The position numbers were made by a program, and so were the translations under genes. Positions 35,383 to 43,821 of a DNA stretch of 64,000 bases are shown here, piece after piece. The stretch covers positions 1 through 64,000 of the forward strand of contig CAXBIS010000011.1 of the NCBI GenBank assembly GCA_963975885.1, in the 5' to 3' direction. The notes below the pieces were generated by a model that ran no database searches, had not been told where the DNA came from, and was given only the letters and a program-made list of their open reading frames with translations. The number at the start of each line of letters is the position of its first letter. The first letter of the stretch is position 1. The stretch comes from Pseudazoarcus sp963975885 (GTDB lineage Bacteria; Pseudomonadota; Gammaproteobacteria; Burkholderiales; Rhodocyclaceae).

Positions 35383-37356
35383 ATGTCCTCCAAGAACTAC
35401 GACGAAACCTCGTTCCGCGTCCTCAAGGGACTGGAGCCGGTGCGCGAGCGCCCCGGAATGTACACCCGCACGGACTCGCCCGCCCACGTCATCCAGGAAG
35501 TCGTCGACAACGCCGCCGACGAGGCGCTGGGCGGCTTCGCCAAGAAGATCCATGTCACGCTGCATCTGGACGGCTCGATCTCTGTGATCGACGACGGCCG
35601 CGGCATTCCGGTCGGCATGCATCCGGAAGAAGGCGTACCGGTGGTCGTGCTCGCCTACACGCGATTGCACGCCGGCGGAAAGTTCGACAAGCGCGAAGGC
35701 AACAGCGCCTACGCCTTCTCGGGCGGCCTGCACGGCGTCGGCGTGGCCGTGACCAACGCGCTGGCCACGCGCATCGAGGTCGAGGTGCGACGCGACGGCA
35801 AGATCCATCGCATCGACTTCTCCGACGGCGGCGAGCGCATCAGCGAGATCCGCATCGAAGGCGAATGCGGCCGCCAGAGCGGCACGCGCGTGCGCGTATG
35901 GCCCGATGCGAAATACTTCGATTCCCCGCGCGTGCCGCTGCCCGAACTCGAACGCCTGCTGCGCAGCAAGGCCGTGCTGTTGCCCGGCGTGTCGGTGCGT
36001 CTGGACACCGAACAGGCCGACGGCACGGCACACACCAAGACCTGGAGCTATCCGGACGGGCTCCCCGGCTACCTGCGGGAACTGGCCGGCGATCTCGAAC
36101 CGGTCGCGCCGATTTTCGCGGGCGAGAGCTACGCCGATGCCGACGACCTCGCCTACGCGCCCGGCGAGGGCGCGGCCTGGGCACTCGCCTGGTTCGAGCA
36201 CACCGTACCGGGCGAATCCTATGTGAACCTGATTCCGACGGTGGCCGGCGGCACCCACGAATCGGGACTGCGCGCCGGCGTGTTCGAGGCGATCAAGTCC
36301 TTCATCGAACATCACGCACTGCTGCCGCGCGGTGTAAAGCTCCAACAAGAGGACGTGTGCTCGCGCATGAGCTACGTGCTCTCGGCACGCCTGCTCGATC
36401 CGCAGTTCCAGGGCCAGGTCAAGGAAAAGCTCAATTCGCGCGAGGCGGTCAAACTGGTGTCGGGGCGCATCCGCGACCCCTTCGAGATCTGGCTCAACAA
36501 CCACGTCGAGGCCGGGCGCGCCATCGCGGAACTGTCGATCCGCCAGGCCATGGCGCGGCAGAAGAGCGCACAGAAGGTCGAGAAGCGCAAAACCTCGGGC
36601 GTGGCCGTGCTGCCTGGCAAACTCTCCGACTGCGAATCCGAGGACATCACCGAGAACGAGCTGTTCCTGGTCGAAGGCGACTCGGCCGGCGGCTCCGCCA
36701 AGATGGCGCGCAACAAGGAAACCCAGGCCATCCTGCCGTTGCGCGGCAAGGTGCAGAACGCCTGGGAAATCGACCCCGATCGCCTGCTCGCGAACAACGA
36801 GATCCACGACATCGCGGTGGCGCTCGGTGTCGACGCCCACAGCGCGGACAGCGAGCCGGACCTGTCCGGCCTGCGCTACGGCAAGATCATCATCATGTCG
36901 GACGCCGATGTCGACGGCGCCCACATCCAGACGCTGCTGCTGACGCTGTTCTTCCGCCACTTTCCCAAGCTCATCGAACGCGGCCACGTGCACGTGGCGC
37001 AGCCGCCGCTGTACCGCATCGACGTGCCGGCTCAGGGGAAAAAGCGCCCGGCACGCCGCCTGTACGCGCTCGACGACGGCGAACTGACGGCCACCCGCGA
37101 CCGCCTCGCGCAGGAAGGTTTTCGTGCCGACGCGCTCGAGACCGGCCGCTTCAAGGGTCTGGGCGAGATGAACCCGGAGCAATTGCGCGAGACCACCATG
37201 GACCCGGCCACGCGCCGCGTACAGCCGGTGCGCGTGCGCCCCGGCGCGCTCGACGACACGCTCAAGATGTTCACGCTTCTGATGGGCAAGGGCGAAGCCG
37301 CCGGCCGCCGCGCGTGGATGGAGGCCAAGGGCGACAGCGTGGAGGCCGACGTCTGA
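35383..37356 (+). CDS. parE: DNA topoisomerase IV subunit B
   Basis: 657 residues. The ATPase subunit of topo IV, which unlinks daughter chromosomes. GHKL ATPase: VVDNAADEALGG (about 41-52), DDGRGIPV, and the HGVGVAVTNALA region. Transducer domain, then TOPRIM with E431 in EGDSAGGSAK and the DxD metal site at D507 and D509 in SDADVDGAH. ParE rather than GyrB is shown by the PLRGKVQNAWEID segment and the short C terminus ending after LLMGKGEAAGRRAWMEAKGD. It sits downstream of the flagellar genes, and parC follows after a toxin-antitoxin pair. Confidence 0.95.
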   Translation: MSSKNYDETSFRVLKGLEPVRERPGMYTRTDSPAHVIQEVVDNAADEALGGFAKKIHVTLHLDGSISVIDDGRGIPVGMHPEEGVPVVVLAYTRLHAGGKFDKREGNSAYAFSGGLHGVGVAVTNALATRIEVEVRRDGKIHRIDFSDGGERISEIRIEGECGRQSGTRVRVWPDAKYFDSPRVPLPELERLLRSKAVLLPGVSVRLDTEQADGTAHTKTWSYPDGLPGYLRELAGDLEPVAPIFAGESYADADDLAYAPGEGAAWALAWFEHTVPGESYVNLIPTVAGGTHESGLRAGVFEAIKSFIEHHALLPRGVKLQQEDVCSRMSYVLSARLLDPQFQGQVKEKLNSREAVKLVSGRIRDPFEIWLNNHVEAGRAIAELSIRQAMARQKSAQKVEKRKTSGVAVLPGKLSDCESEDITENELFLVEGDSAGGSAKMARNKETQAILPLRGKVQNAWEIDPDRLLANNEIHDIAVALGVDAHSADSEPDLSGLRYGKIIIMSDADVDGAHIQTLLLTLFFRHFPKLIERGHVHVAQPPLYRIDVPAQGKKRPARRLYALDDGELTATRDRLAQEGFRADALETGRFKGLGEMNPEQLRETTMDPATRRVQPVRVRPGALDDTLKMFTLLMGKGEAAGRRAWMEAKGDSVEADV

Positions 37357-37419
37357 CATGGCGAACACACACCCTCTATATTTCAAGCGCGCCAACCAAC
37401 CGCGACCGGACCATAACGC

Positions 37420-37448
37420 TTTACGTTAATAACGCGGAACGTTAATAT
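37420..37448 (+). promoter_or_regulatory. higBA promoter with overlapping palindromic operator
   Basis: TTTACG (37420-37425), 17 nt, TAATAT (37443-37448) makes a sigma70-type promoter. The palindrome CGTTA-A-TAACG (37424-37434) and the direct repeat ACGTTAATA (37423-37431 and 37439-37447) lie on top of it, a typical HigA operator arrangement. The local AT-richness contrasts with the surrounding DNA. The toxin GTG begins only 6 nt after the -10, implying a leaderless or nearly leaderless mRNA. Confidence 0.75.
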
Positions 37449-37454
37449 CTCGAC

Positions 37455-37733
37455 GTGATCACATCCTTTGCCTGCGACGACACCCGCAAGCTTTTCGAAG
37501 GACATCGGGTTGCCCGTTTCGCGAACATCCAGAGCGTCGCGCTGCGCAAGCTGGCGCAACTGAACGCCGCCACATCGCTGGATTTTTTGCGTGTCCCGCC
37601 AGGCAACCGTCTCGAAAAACTCGCCGGCGATCGCGCCGGCATGTGGAGCATCCGCATCAACGATCAGTGGCGAATCTGCTTCGGCTTCGCTTCGGGGCGG
37701 GCGACCGATGTCGAGATCGTCGATTACCACTGA
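37455..37733 (+). CDS. higB: HigB-like RelE-superfamily toxin
   Basis: 92 residues from GTG 37455. The family pattern is clear: F(A/C)DDTRKLFEGHRV at the start, RKLAQLNAATSLDFLRVPPG, NRLEKLAGDRAGMWSIRIND and QWRICFGF. HigB toxins are ribosome-dependent mRNA endonucleases of the RelE fold. The antitoxin gene follows after 11 nt, as expected for toxin-first hig loci. The pair interrupts parE and parC. Confidence 0.93.
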   Translation: MITSFACDDTRKLFEGHRVARFANIQSVALRKLAQLNAATSLDFLRVPPGNRLEKLAGDRAGMWSIRINDQWRICFGFASGRATDVEIVDYH

Positions 37734-37744
37734 AGGAGGCGCAC

Positions 37745-38095
37745 ATGGCGCGACAACTTCCCTACCCGCACCCGGGCGAAATCCTGCTTGAAGACTTCCT
37801 GAAGCCCATGGGCATCAGCCAGTACCGGCTGGCCAAGGAAATCGGCGTTCCGCCCCGGCGGATCGGCGAGATCGTGGCGGGCAAGCGCGCGATCACCGCA
37901 GACACTGCGCTCCGACTGGCCGCCTTCTTCGGTACGGACGCGCAAAGCTGGCTCAACCTGCAGGGAGACTTCGATACCGCAAAGGCGAGGGATGCTCTGG
38001 CCGATGTGTTGGCTGGAATTCATCCGTTCGAACCGGGCTTCACGATCGAACGCGAACAACCGGAACAAGCCCCGCGCGAAGACTTCCTGCCCTGA
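37745..38095 (+). CDS. higA: HigA-like antitoxin, XRE-family DNA-binding protein
   Basis: 116 residues. Starts PYPHPGEILLEDFLKPMGIS, the HigA/VapI signature. HTH at about 24-60 (QYRLAKEIGVPPRRIGEIVA). The C-terminal part (about 85-116) is longer and more acidic than in the commonest 95-105-aa forms. ATG 37745 is preceded by a strong AAGGAGG. It neutralises HigB and should repress the promoter at 37420-37448. Confidence 0.94.
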   Translation: MARQLPYPHPGEILLEDFLKPMGISQYRLAKEIGVPPRRIGEIVAGKRAITADTALRLAAFFGTDAQSWLNLQGDFDTAKARDALADVLAGIHPFEPGFTIEREQPEQAPREDFLP

Positions 38096-38128
38096 CGACG
38101 AATCTGTCGCCCCGATCTCGACGAGCAC

Positions 38129-40465
38129 ATGACCGACCACACCGACGACCTCCTCGACCATCCGCCCCCTGCCCCGCCCGCCGATCCGCCGCCGGATGAA
38201 CTCGGCGACGACGCGCTGCCGCTGGACCAGTTCGCCGAGCGCGCCTATCTCGCCTATGCGATGAGCGTGGTGCGCTCGCGCGCCCTGCCGCAGGTCGAGG
38301 ACGGGCTCAAGCCGGTACAGCGGCGCATCCTGTTCGCGATGAACGAGATGCGCTTGTCGGCCACGTCCAAGCACGTGAAATCGGCACGCGTGGTCGGCGA
38401 CGTGATCGGCAAGTACCACCCGCACGGTGACTCTTCGGTGTACGACGCGATGGTGCGCGTGGCGCAGGACTTCTCCCTGCGCTATCCGCTGGTCGACGGC
38501 CAGGGCAACTTCGGTTCGCGCGACGGCGATTCGGCCGCCGCGATGCGCTATACCGAGTGCCGGCTGACGCCGATCGCCGAGTTGCTGCTGTCCGAGATCG
38601 ACCGCGGCACGGTGGACTTCCTGCCCAACTACGACGGCGCCTTCCACGAACCGCAGTTCCTGCCCGCGCGCCTGCCTTTCGTGCTGCTCAACGGCGCCTC
38701 GGGCATCGCCGTGGGGATGGCCACCGAGATCCCGCCGCACAACCTCGCCGAGGTCGCCGAAGCCACGGTTGCGCTGATCCGCAATCCCAAGGCCGGGCTC
38801 GACGAGATCCTGCCGCTGCTGCCCGGACCGGATTTCCCGGGCGGCGGGCAACTGATCTCCTCGCCGGACGTGGTGCGCGAGGCCTACGCGAGCGGGCGCG
38901 GGTCCCTGCGCCTGCGCGCGCGCTGGCGCTTCGAGGAACTCGCGCGCGGACAGTGGCGCGTGATCGTCGACGAGTTGCCACCCGGCGTGTCGACGGCCCA
39001 GGTGCTCTCGGAGATCGAGACGCTGACCAACCCGCAGCCGCGCTCGGGCAAGAAGGACGTCACGCAGGAGCAGAAGCAGCTCAAGCAGCTGATGCTCGGC
39101 GTTCTGGAGTCGGTGCGCGACGAATCCAGCGACAAGGCAGCGGTGCGCATCGTGCTCGAGCCGCGCTCGAGCCGCCAGAACCGCGACGAATTCATGGCCG
39201 TGCTGCTCGCGCACACCGCGCTCGAGACCACCAGCTCGATCAACATGACGATGATCGGGCGCGACGGACGCCCACAGCAGAAGAACCTGGTGCAGGTGCT
39301 GCGCGAGTGGATCGACTTCCGCCACGTCACGGTTGAGCGCCGCACGCGTCATCGTCTGGACGAAGTGGATCGGCGCATCCACATCCTCGAAGGGCGCATG
39401 ATCGCCTACCTCAACATCGAGGAAGTGATCCGCGTCATCCGCGAATCCGACGAGCCCAGACCGGCATTGATCGAGGCCTTCGGCCTGAGCGAGACGCAGG
39501 CCGAGGACATCCTCGAGATCCGTCTGCGTCAGCTCGCGCGCCTCGAAGGCATCCGCATCGAGCGCGAACTGGCCACACTGCGCGAGGAACGCGAAGGCCT
39601 GCAGCATCTGCTCGACAGCGCCTCGGCAATGACGCGGCTGATCATCAAGGAGATCCGCGACGATGCGAAGAAGTTCGGCGACGCACGCCGCACGCTGATC
39701 GAGCCCGTGGCGGCCGTCGCGCCGGCCGAGATCAGCGTGCCCGACGAGCCGGTGACGGTGGTGATCTCGCACAACGGCTGGGTGCGCGCGCGCCAGGGTC
39801 ACGGCATCGACCCGGCCACGATCTCTTACAAGGCGGGTGACCATGCCTTCGCGGTAATCGAGACGCGTAGCGTATGGCCACTGGTGGTGATCGACACCAA
39901 GGGGCGCGCCTATACGGTGCGTGTCTCCGACCTGCCGGGCGGGCGCGGTGACGGCACGCCGATCACCACCCTGGTCGAGTTCCAGGACGGTGCCAAACTC
40001 GCGCGCGCCGTCACGGCCACGCCCGATTCGCACTGGCTGTTCGCCAACTCGGGCGGCTACGGCTTTATCTGCAAGCTCTCGGATGCGGTCAGCCGCCAGC
40101 GCGCGGGCAAGGCCTTCATGACGCTCGACAAGGGCGAGAAGATCCTCGAACCGGCGCTCGTGGCCGGCGACTGGATCGCCGCGGTGTCCGAGAACGGCCG
40201 GATCCTGGTGTTCGCGCGCGAAGAGATGAAGGTGCTCGCCGCCGGCGGGCGCGGCGTGATCGTGATGGGACTGGACAAGGGCGAGGCGCTGGCCGCCGTG
40301 GCCGTACCCGAGAACGACACGCCGCTCACCGTGGCCGGCGCCGGGCGCGGCGGCAAGTCGGCCGCGCTGGAGATCAAGCCCGCACAGCTCGAGGCACTGC
40401 GCGGCAAGCGCGCCCGCAAGGGCACGGCGCTGCAGCGCAACCTCAAGCAGATCTCGTTGTTGTGA
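38129..40465 (+). CDS. parC: DNA topoisomerase IV subunit A
   Basis: 778 residues. The cleavage subunit of topo IV. Catalytic tyrosine Y141 in AAAMRYTE. Quinolone-determining region YHPHGDSSVYDAM, where S102 is the serine position and D106 replaces the usual glutamate. C-terminal beta-pinwheel repeats (about 500-770). The first ~25 residues form a Pro/Asp-rich extension (HPPPAPPADPPPD). ATG 38129 fits; parE and the HigBA pair lie upstream. Faces motD across a hairpin terminator. Confidence 0.96.
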   Translation: MTDHTDDLLDHPPPAPPADPPPDELGDDALPLDQFAERAYLAYAMSVVRSRALPQVEDGLKPVQRRILFAMNEMRLSATSKHVKSARVVGDVIGKYHPHGDSSVYDAMVRVAQDFSLRYPLVDGQGNFGSRDGDSAAAMRYTECRLTPIAELLLSEIDRGTVDFLPNYDGAFHEPQFLPARLPFVLLNGASGIAVGMATEIPPHNLAEVAEATVALIRNPKAGLDEILPLLPGPDFPGGGQLISSPDVVREAYASGRGSLRLRARWRFEELARGQWRVIVDELPPGVSTAQVLSEIETLTNPQPRSGKKDVTQEQKQLKQLMLGVLESVRDESSDKAAVRIVLEPRSSRQNRDEFMAVLLAHTALETTSSINMTMIGRDGRPQQKNLVQVLREWIDFRHVTVERRTRHRLDEVDRRIHILEGRMIAYLNIEEVIRVIRESDEPRPALIEAFGLSETQAEDILEIRLRQLARLEGIRIERELATLREEREGLQHLLDSASAMTRLIIKEIRDDAKKFGDARRTLIEPVAAVAPAEISVPDEPVTVVISHNGWVRARQGHGIDPATISYKAGDHAFAVIETRSVWPLVVIDTKGRAYTVRVSDLPGGRGDGTPITTLVEFQDGAKLARAVTATPDSHWLFANSGGYGFICKLSDAVSRQRAGKAFMTLDKGEKILEPALVAGDWIAAVSENGRILVFAREEMKVLAAGGRGVIVMGLDKGEALAAVAVPENDTPLTVAGAGRGGKSAALEIKPAQLEALRGKRARKGTALQRNLKQISLL

Positions 40466-40474
40466 GGCAGGGTC

Positions 40475-40506
40475 AGGGGTCAGAGGTCATGCCGCCCCTG
40501 ACCCCT
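40475..40506. terminator. hairpin between convergent parC and motD
   Basis: Inverted repeat AGGGGTCAG (40475-40483) and CTGACCCCT (40498-40506) with a 14-nt loop between the convergent stops. It lacks a T-tract on either side. Its right arm reaches the last base of the motD stop codon. Confidence 0.6.
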
Positions 40507-41324
40507 CAAGGCAGAATCGCGCGCATCGGATCACTGGGGCGGATCGTCGCGGGCGCGCGCGGCGGCGGATCGTTGTACATCGCGTCCAGCCGGACCGTGA
40601 CGCGACGGTTGCGGGCGCGCCCCTCGGCGGTGAGGTTCTCGGTGATCGGACGCTGGTCGGCATAGCCGATCGCCGACAGGCGTGAGGCCTCGACGCCGCT
40701 CGCCTCGAAAAGGCGTACCACGGCCGAGGCGCGCGCAGCCGAAAGCTCCCAGTTCGACGGGAAGCGCGGCGTGGAAATCGGTCGGTCGTCGGTGTGACCC
40801 TCGATCGTGACCGGAAACTCGCTGCCTGCGAAGACTTCCGCGACGGCCAACAGAGGCTCGCGACCGGCCTCGTCGAGCGTCGCATCGCCGCCGGAGAACA
40901 GGACGTTGGCGTTGACCTCGACGGTGATGCCGTGCGCGCCCTCGGAGATATTGACCTGTCCGGTGCGGGTGAGCGGCTCGAGCACGCGCCGGATGCTCTC
41001 GGCCATACGACGGATGGGCTCGACTTCGCTTCCCGTACCGTCACCCTGCTCGCCTCGGGCCCTCGACGCCGGAGACTGTGGACGGTCGGGCACGACGATG
41101 GGCGGGATCACGATCTGCTCGCTGGCCTGGTTGACGTTGACGCTGCGAAAGGCCGAGAGCAAGGAATCGGACAGGACGCGGTACTTGCCCTCGTTGACCG
41201 AGGACAAGGAATACATCACGACGAAAAAAGCGAACAGCAGCGTGATGAAGTCGGCATAGGACACCAGCCAGCGCTCGTGATTCTCGTGGTGCTCGTCGGC
41301 GGGCTTGCGGCGACGACGTGGCAT
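40506..41324 (-). CDS. motD: flagellar stator protein MotD (MotB family)
   Basis: 272 residues. The basic N terminus (PRRRRK) is followed by one membrane helix (about 24-44), with the proton-binding aspartate D25 in SYADFITLLFAFFVVMYSLS. OmpA-like peptidoglycan-binding domain (about 130-245) with IEGHTDDRPI and NWELSAARASAVVRLF. The order fliA-motC-motD matches the second stator pair of Pseudomonas. The ATG at 41324 has GGAGGGG upstream; the frame stays open far upstream but reads through motC in another frame. Confidence 0.95.
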   Translation of the reverse strand: MPRRRRKPADEHHENHERWLVSYADFITLLFAFFVVMYSLSSVNEGKYRVLSDSLLSAFRSVNVNQASEQIVIPPIVVPDRPQSPASRARGEQGDGTGSEVEPIRRMAESIRRVLEPLTRTGQVNISEGAHGITVEVNANVLFSGGDATLDEAGREPLLAVAEVFAGSEFPVTIEGHTDDRPISTPRFPSNWELSAARASAVVRLFEASGVEASRLSAIGYADQRPITENLTAEGRARNRRVTVRLDAMYNDPPPRAPATIRPSDPMRAILP

Positions 41325-41338
41325 CGACCCCTCCGTGC

Positions 41339-42079
41339 TCAGGCGACGTAGCCGCGCATGCGACTTTCGACGATGCGCGGATTCTCGCCGTTGGCGATCG
41401 CGACCAGCGCGTCGACCAGCATCTCGCGCTCGCTGGAGATGCGGGCGACATGGGCCATCAGTTTCTTCGAGATCGGCAGGAACACGAGGTTCGCGAAGCC
41501 GACCCCATAGATCGTCGCGACAAAGGCAACAGCGATGCCGGCACCCAGGCGCGACGGATCGGTGAGGTTTTCCATGACGTGGATCAGACCAAGCACCGCG
41601 CCCAGGATGCCGATCGTCGGCGAATAGCCGCCGGCTGCCTCCCAGATGCGCGCGCCCTGCTTCATGCGCATCTCGGCCGCGTCGATTTCGATGGTCAGCA
41701 GTTCGCGCAGACGCTCGGGCTCGACGCCGTCGACCAGCAACTGCAGTCCGCGCCGCAGGAAGGCGTCGTCCTGCTCCTCGATGCGCGCCTCGAGCGCGAG
41801 CAGCCCGTCGCGACGCGCGGTGTAGCTCCACTGCACGGCATGGCTGATGAGTTCCTCGCGGCGGTCGGGGGGCGGCACGAACACCCAACGTGTCATGCGC
41901 ATGCCGTCGACGAACACGCGCAGCGGGCTTTGCAGCATCACGGCACCGAGCGTGCCGCCGAACACGATCAGGAAGGCAGTCGGCTGCAGCAGCGAGGAAA
42001 CATGTCCGCCCTCGACGATCTGCCCGAGGATGATCGCCGCGATGCCGAGAATCAGGCCGAGTACGCTGATGCGATCCAT
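41339..42079 (-). CDS. motC: flagellar stator protein MotC (MotA family)
   Basis: 246 residues with four membrane helices (two N-terminal, about 3-50; two C-terminal, about 150-205). Conserved: GGYSPTIGILGAVLGLIHVM and YGVGFANLVFLPIS. It pairs with MotD as a proton-driven stator. The ATG at 42079 (MDRISVLGL) starts at the first helix. Upstream in-frame codons overlap fliA and are not MotC-like. No motAB pair is seen in the window. Confidence 0.95.
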   Translation of the reverse strand: MDRISVLGLILGIAAIILGQIVEGGHVSSLLQPTAFLIVFGGTLGAVMLQSPLRVFVDGMRMTRWVFVPPPDRREELISHAVQWSYTARRDGLLALEARIEEQDDAFLRRGLQLLVDGVEPERLRELLTIEIDAAEMRMKQGARIWEAAGGYSPTIGILGAVLGLIHVMENLTDPSRLGAGIAVAFVATIYGVGFANLVFLPISKKLMAHVARISSEREMLVDALVAIANGENPRIVESRMRGYVA

Positions 42080-42123
42080 CAGGTGCGCCCCCTGCAGGTT
42101 CTCGAACGATGCATCGGTGCTCT

Positions 42124-42882
42124 TCAGCCCTTGGCGCGCGGCGGTCGGCCGCGACGTTTCGCCGGTGCCGGCGAGCCCTCGCCGAACACATTCGCGCGCA
42201 GCCGCGCCACCGCCTGGCTGTGAAGCTGGCACACACGCGACTCCGTCACGCCCAGCACCTCGCCGATCTCGCGCAGGTTCAGTTCCTCGTCGTAGTACAG
42301 ACTCATGACGAGTTGCTCTCGCTCGGGCAACTGGCCAATCGCCGAGACCAGCGCACGGCGGAAGTCGGCATCCTCGAGCAGACCCAGCGGATCGGCGTCC
42401 TGGTCGACGACGTGATGCTCGAAGAAGTCCTCGTCCTCGCCGGACTTGAAGTCCTCGAAATACACCAACTGGTGTCCGCGAGCGTCCTGCAGGATCTGCT
42501 GGTATTCGGGCAGCGGAACGCCGATCTCGCCGGCCAGCTCGGTCTCGTTCGGCGCCCGGCCGAAACGCTGTTCGAGCGTCTGCACGGCGGCATCGACGCG
42601 GCGCATGTCGCGGCGCAGGCCACGCGGCATCCAGTCGTCCTCGCGCAGTCCGTCGAGCATCGCGCCGCGGATGCGCTGCGAGGCGTAGGTCTCGAACTGG
42701 GCCGCACCTTCCTCGTAGCGATCGACGGCATCGAGCAGCCCGATCATGCCGTTCTGCATAAGGTCGTCGACATTGACGCTGGAAGGCAGCTTCGCCATCA
42801 GATGGAAGGCGATGCGCTTGACCAGCGGTGCGTACAGTTCGACCAATTGCCCTTTGTCGGGATTTCCTTCGGAGTCGTACAT
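42124..42882 (-). CDS. fliA: flagellar sigma factor FliA (sigma28)
   Basis: 252 residues. Region 2: LMAKLPSSVNVDDLMQNGMI and YASQRIRGAMLDGLREDDW. Regions 3-4: REQLVMSLYYDEELNLREIG and LGVTESRVCQLHSQAVARLR. A basic tail ends the protein. It drives late genes such as fliC and flgM, whose promoters are present here. Start at ATG 42882 (MYDSEG) gives the usual FliA beginning. An in-frame ATG at 42984 has a better ribosome-binding site (GAGGAA) and would add 34 residues; this remains open. Confidence 0.95.
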   Translation of the reverse strand: MYDSEGNPDKGQLVELYAPLVKRIAFHLMAKLPSSVNVDDLMQNGMIGLLDAVDRYEEGAAQFETYASQRIRGAMLDGLREDDWMPRGLRRDMRRVDAAVQTLEQRFGRAPNETELAGEIGVPLPEYQQILQDARGHQLVYFEDFKSGEDEDFFEHHVVDQDADPLGLLEDADFRRALVSAIGQLPEREQLVMSLYYDEELNLREIGEVLGVTESRVCQLHSQAVARLRANVFGEGSPAPAKRRGRPPRAKG

Positions 42883-42995
42883 CCAGAGCGCCCGCGTATT
42901 CCTTCGGCCAGTCGCGACATTATGCACGTCAGCGGCTCGGCTTTGCTCGGCCAGGGGGATGACTTTGCGCGCGTAACTCAGCATACCGGCATTCC

Positions 42996-43799
42996 TCAGG
43001 CCGCCCAGCTCCCGGGCGCGCGCTCGAGTCGAGCGCTGCCGAGGGCGGCGAGCCGGCGCAGGAAGGCCATTTCGGGCTCGCGTGGCGAGGATTGCGGTTC
43101 GGCAGCCAGGCCGCCGGCAAGGTCATCACGCTCGATCTCGCCGAGCCAGGCCAGCGGCACGCCAACATGACGCCGCACCAGGGCTTCGAGGCTTTCGAAG
43201 AAAGCGGCCGCCTCGGAACGCGTCCGCGCATCGGCCACGGCAACATGCAGCGATCCGGCGCCGGCGGCAGCCAGCGCCTTGATCAACGCATAGGCTTCGA
43301 GCGCCCCGCTGCGACTGACCTCGGCCACCAGCATGCGGCGCGGCGCTGCGAACACAAAGGGCGACGGGTCGGCCGCGGCATCGGCTGCGGCATGCACCAG
43401 CACGAAGCCTGCGCGGCGATGCAGTTCGGCCAGCGCCGCGACCAGCGCCAGGCGACGCTCCTCGTCGAGCAGCGGCAGCGCGAGTGCGGCGGCGCGCACC
43501 GGCACCCGCCCTGCCAGGCCGGGGACGGGCTGGACCAGCTCGGGCGCACGTGTGTGTCCACCCAGCACGGCCAGCAGATCATGCCCTTCGCTCAGCCCCA
43601 GCGTGCCGGCCAGACCACTCGCAGCGCCCGCCTCGTCGAGAATCAGCACCCGTTCGGCCAGCCGAGCGACGCGATAGGCTGCACGCACGGCAATCGCGGT
43701 GCGCGCACGCCCCGCGGCATACAGTGCGACCACATTCGGCGGCGCGCGGCGGAACAGCCGGCGCAGCCCGGCCGCCTGGTCTTCGTGACAATCAATCAT
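42996..43799 (-). CDS. flhG: FlhG/FleN-like flagellar number regulator with degenerate P-loop
   Basis: 267 residues; ATG 43799 has a strong AGGAGGT. FlhG is a MinD-type ATPase that limits flagellar number and stimulates the FlhF GTPase. The N-terminal activation motif DQAAGLR is intact at residues 7-13. But the place where KGGVGKT should be reads AGRARTA, so the P-loop lysines and glycines are lost. RVLILDEAGAASGLAGTLGL still follows the MinD pattern. It lies between flhF and fliA as usual. ATP-dependent membrane dimerisation is therefore doubtful. The frame extends 12 codons upstream without support. Confidence 0.85.
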   Translation of the reverse strand: MIDCHEDQAAGLRRLFRRAPPNVVALYAAGRARTAIAVRAAYRVARLAERVLILDEAGAASGLAGTLGLSEGHDLLAVLGGHTRAPELVQPVPGLAGRVPVRAAALALPLLDEERRLALVAALAELHRRAGFVLVHAAADAAADPSPFVFAAPRRMLVAEVSRSGALEAYALIKALAAAGAGSLHVAVADARTRSEAAAFFESLEALVRRHVGVPLAWLGEIERDDLAGGLAAEPQSSPREPEMAFLRRLAALGSARLERAPGSWAA

Positions 43800-43821
43800 G
43801 TCGAGACCTCCTCTCACCACG

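Noticed and set aside
35230..40033. Long minus-strand open frames (721 and 769 codons) across parE and parC
   Set aside because: Mirror images of parE and parC coding in a high-GC genome; composition is His/Arg/Val-rich without recognisable domains.
42883..42984. N-terminal extension of fliA to ATG 42984
   Set aside because: The extra 34 residues are not FliA-like, though the ribosome-binding site there is better. Left as an alternative start only.
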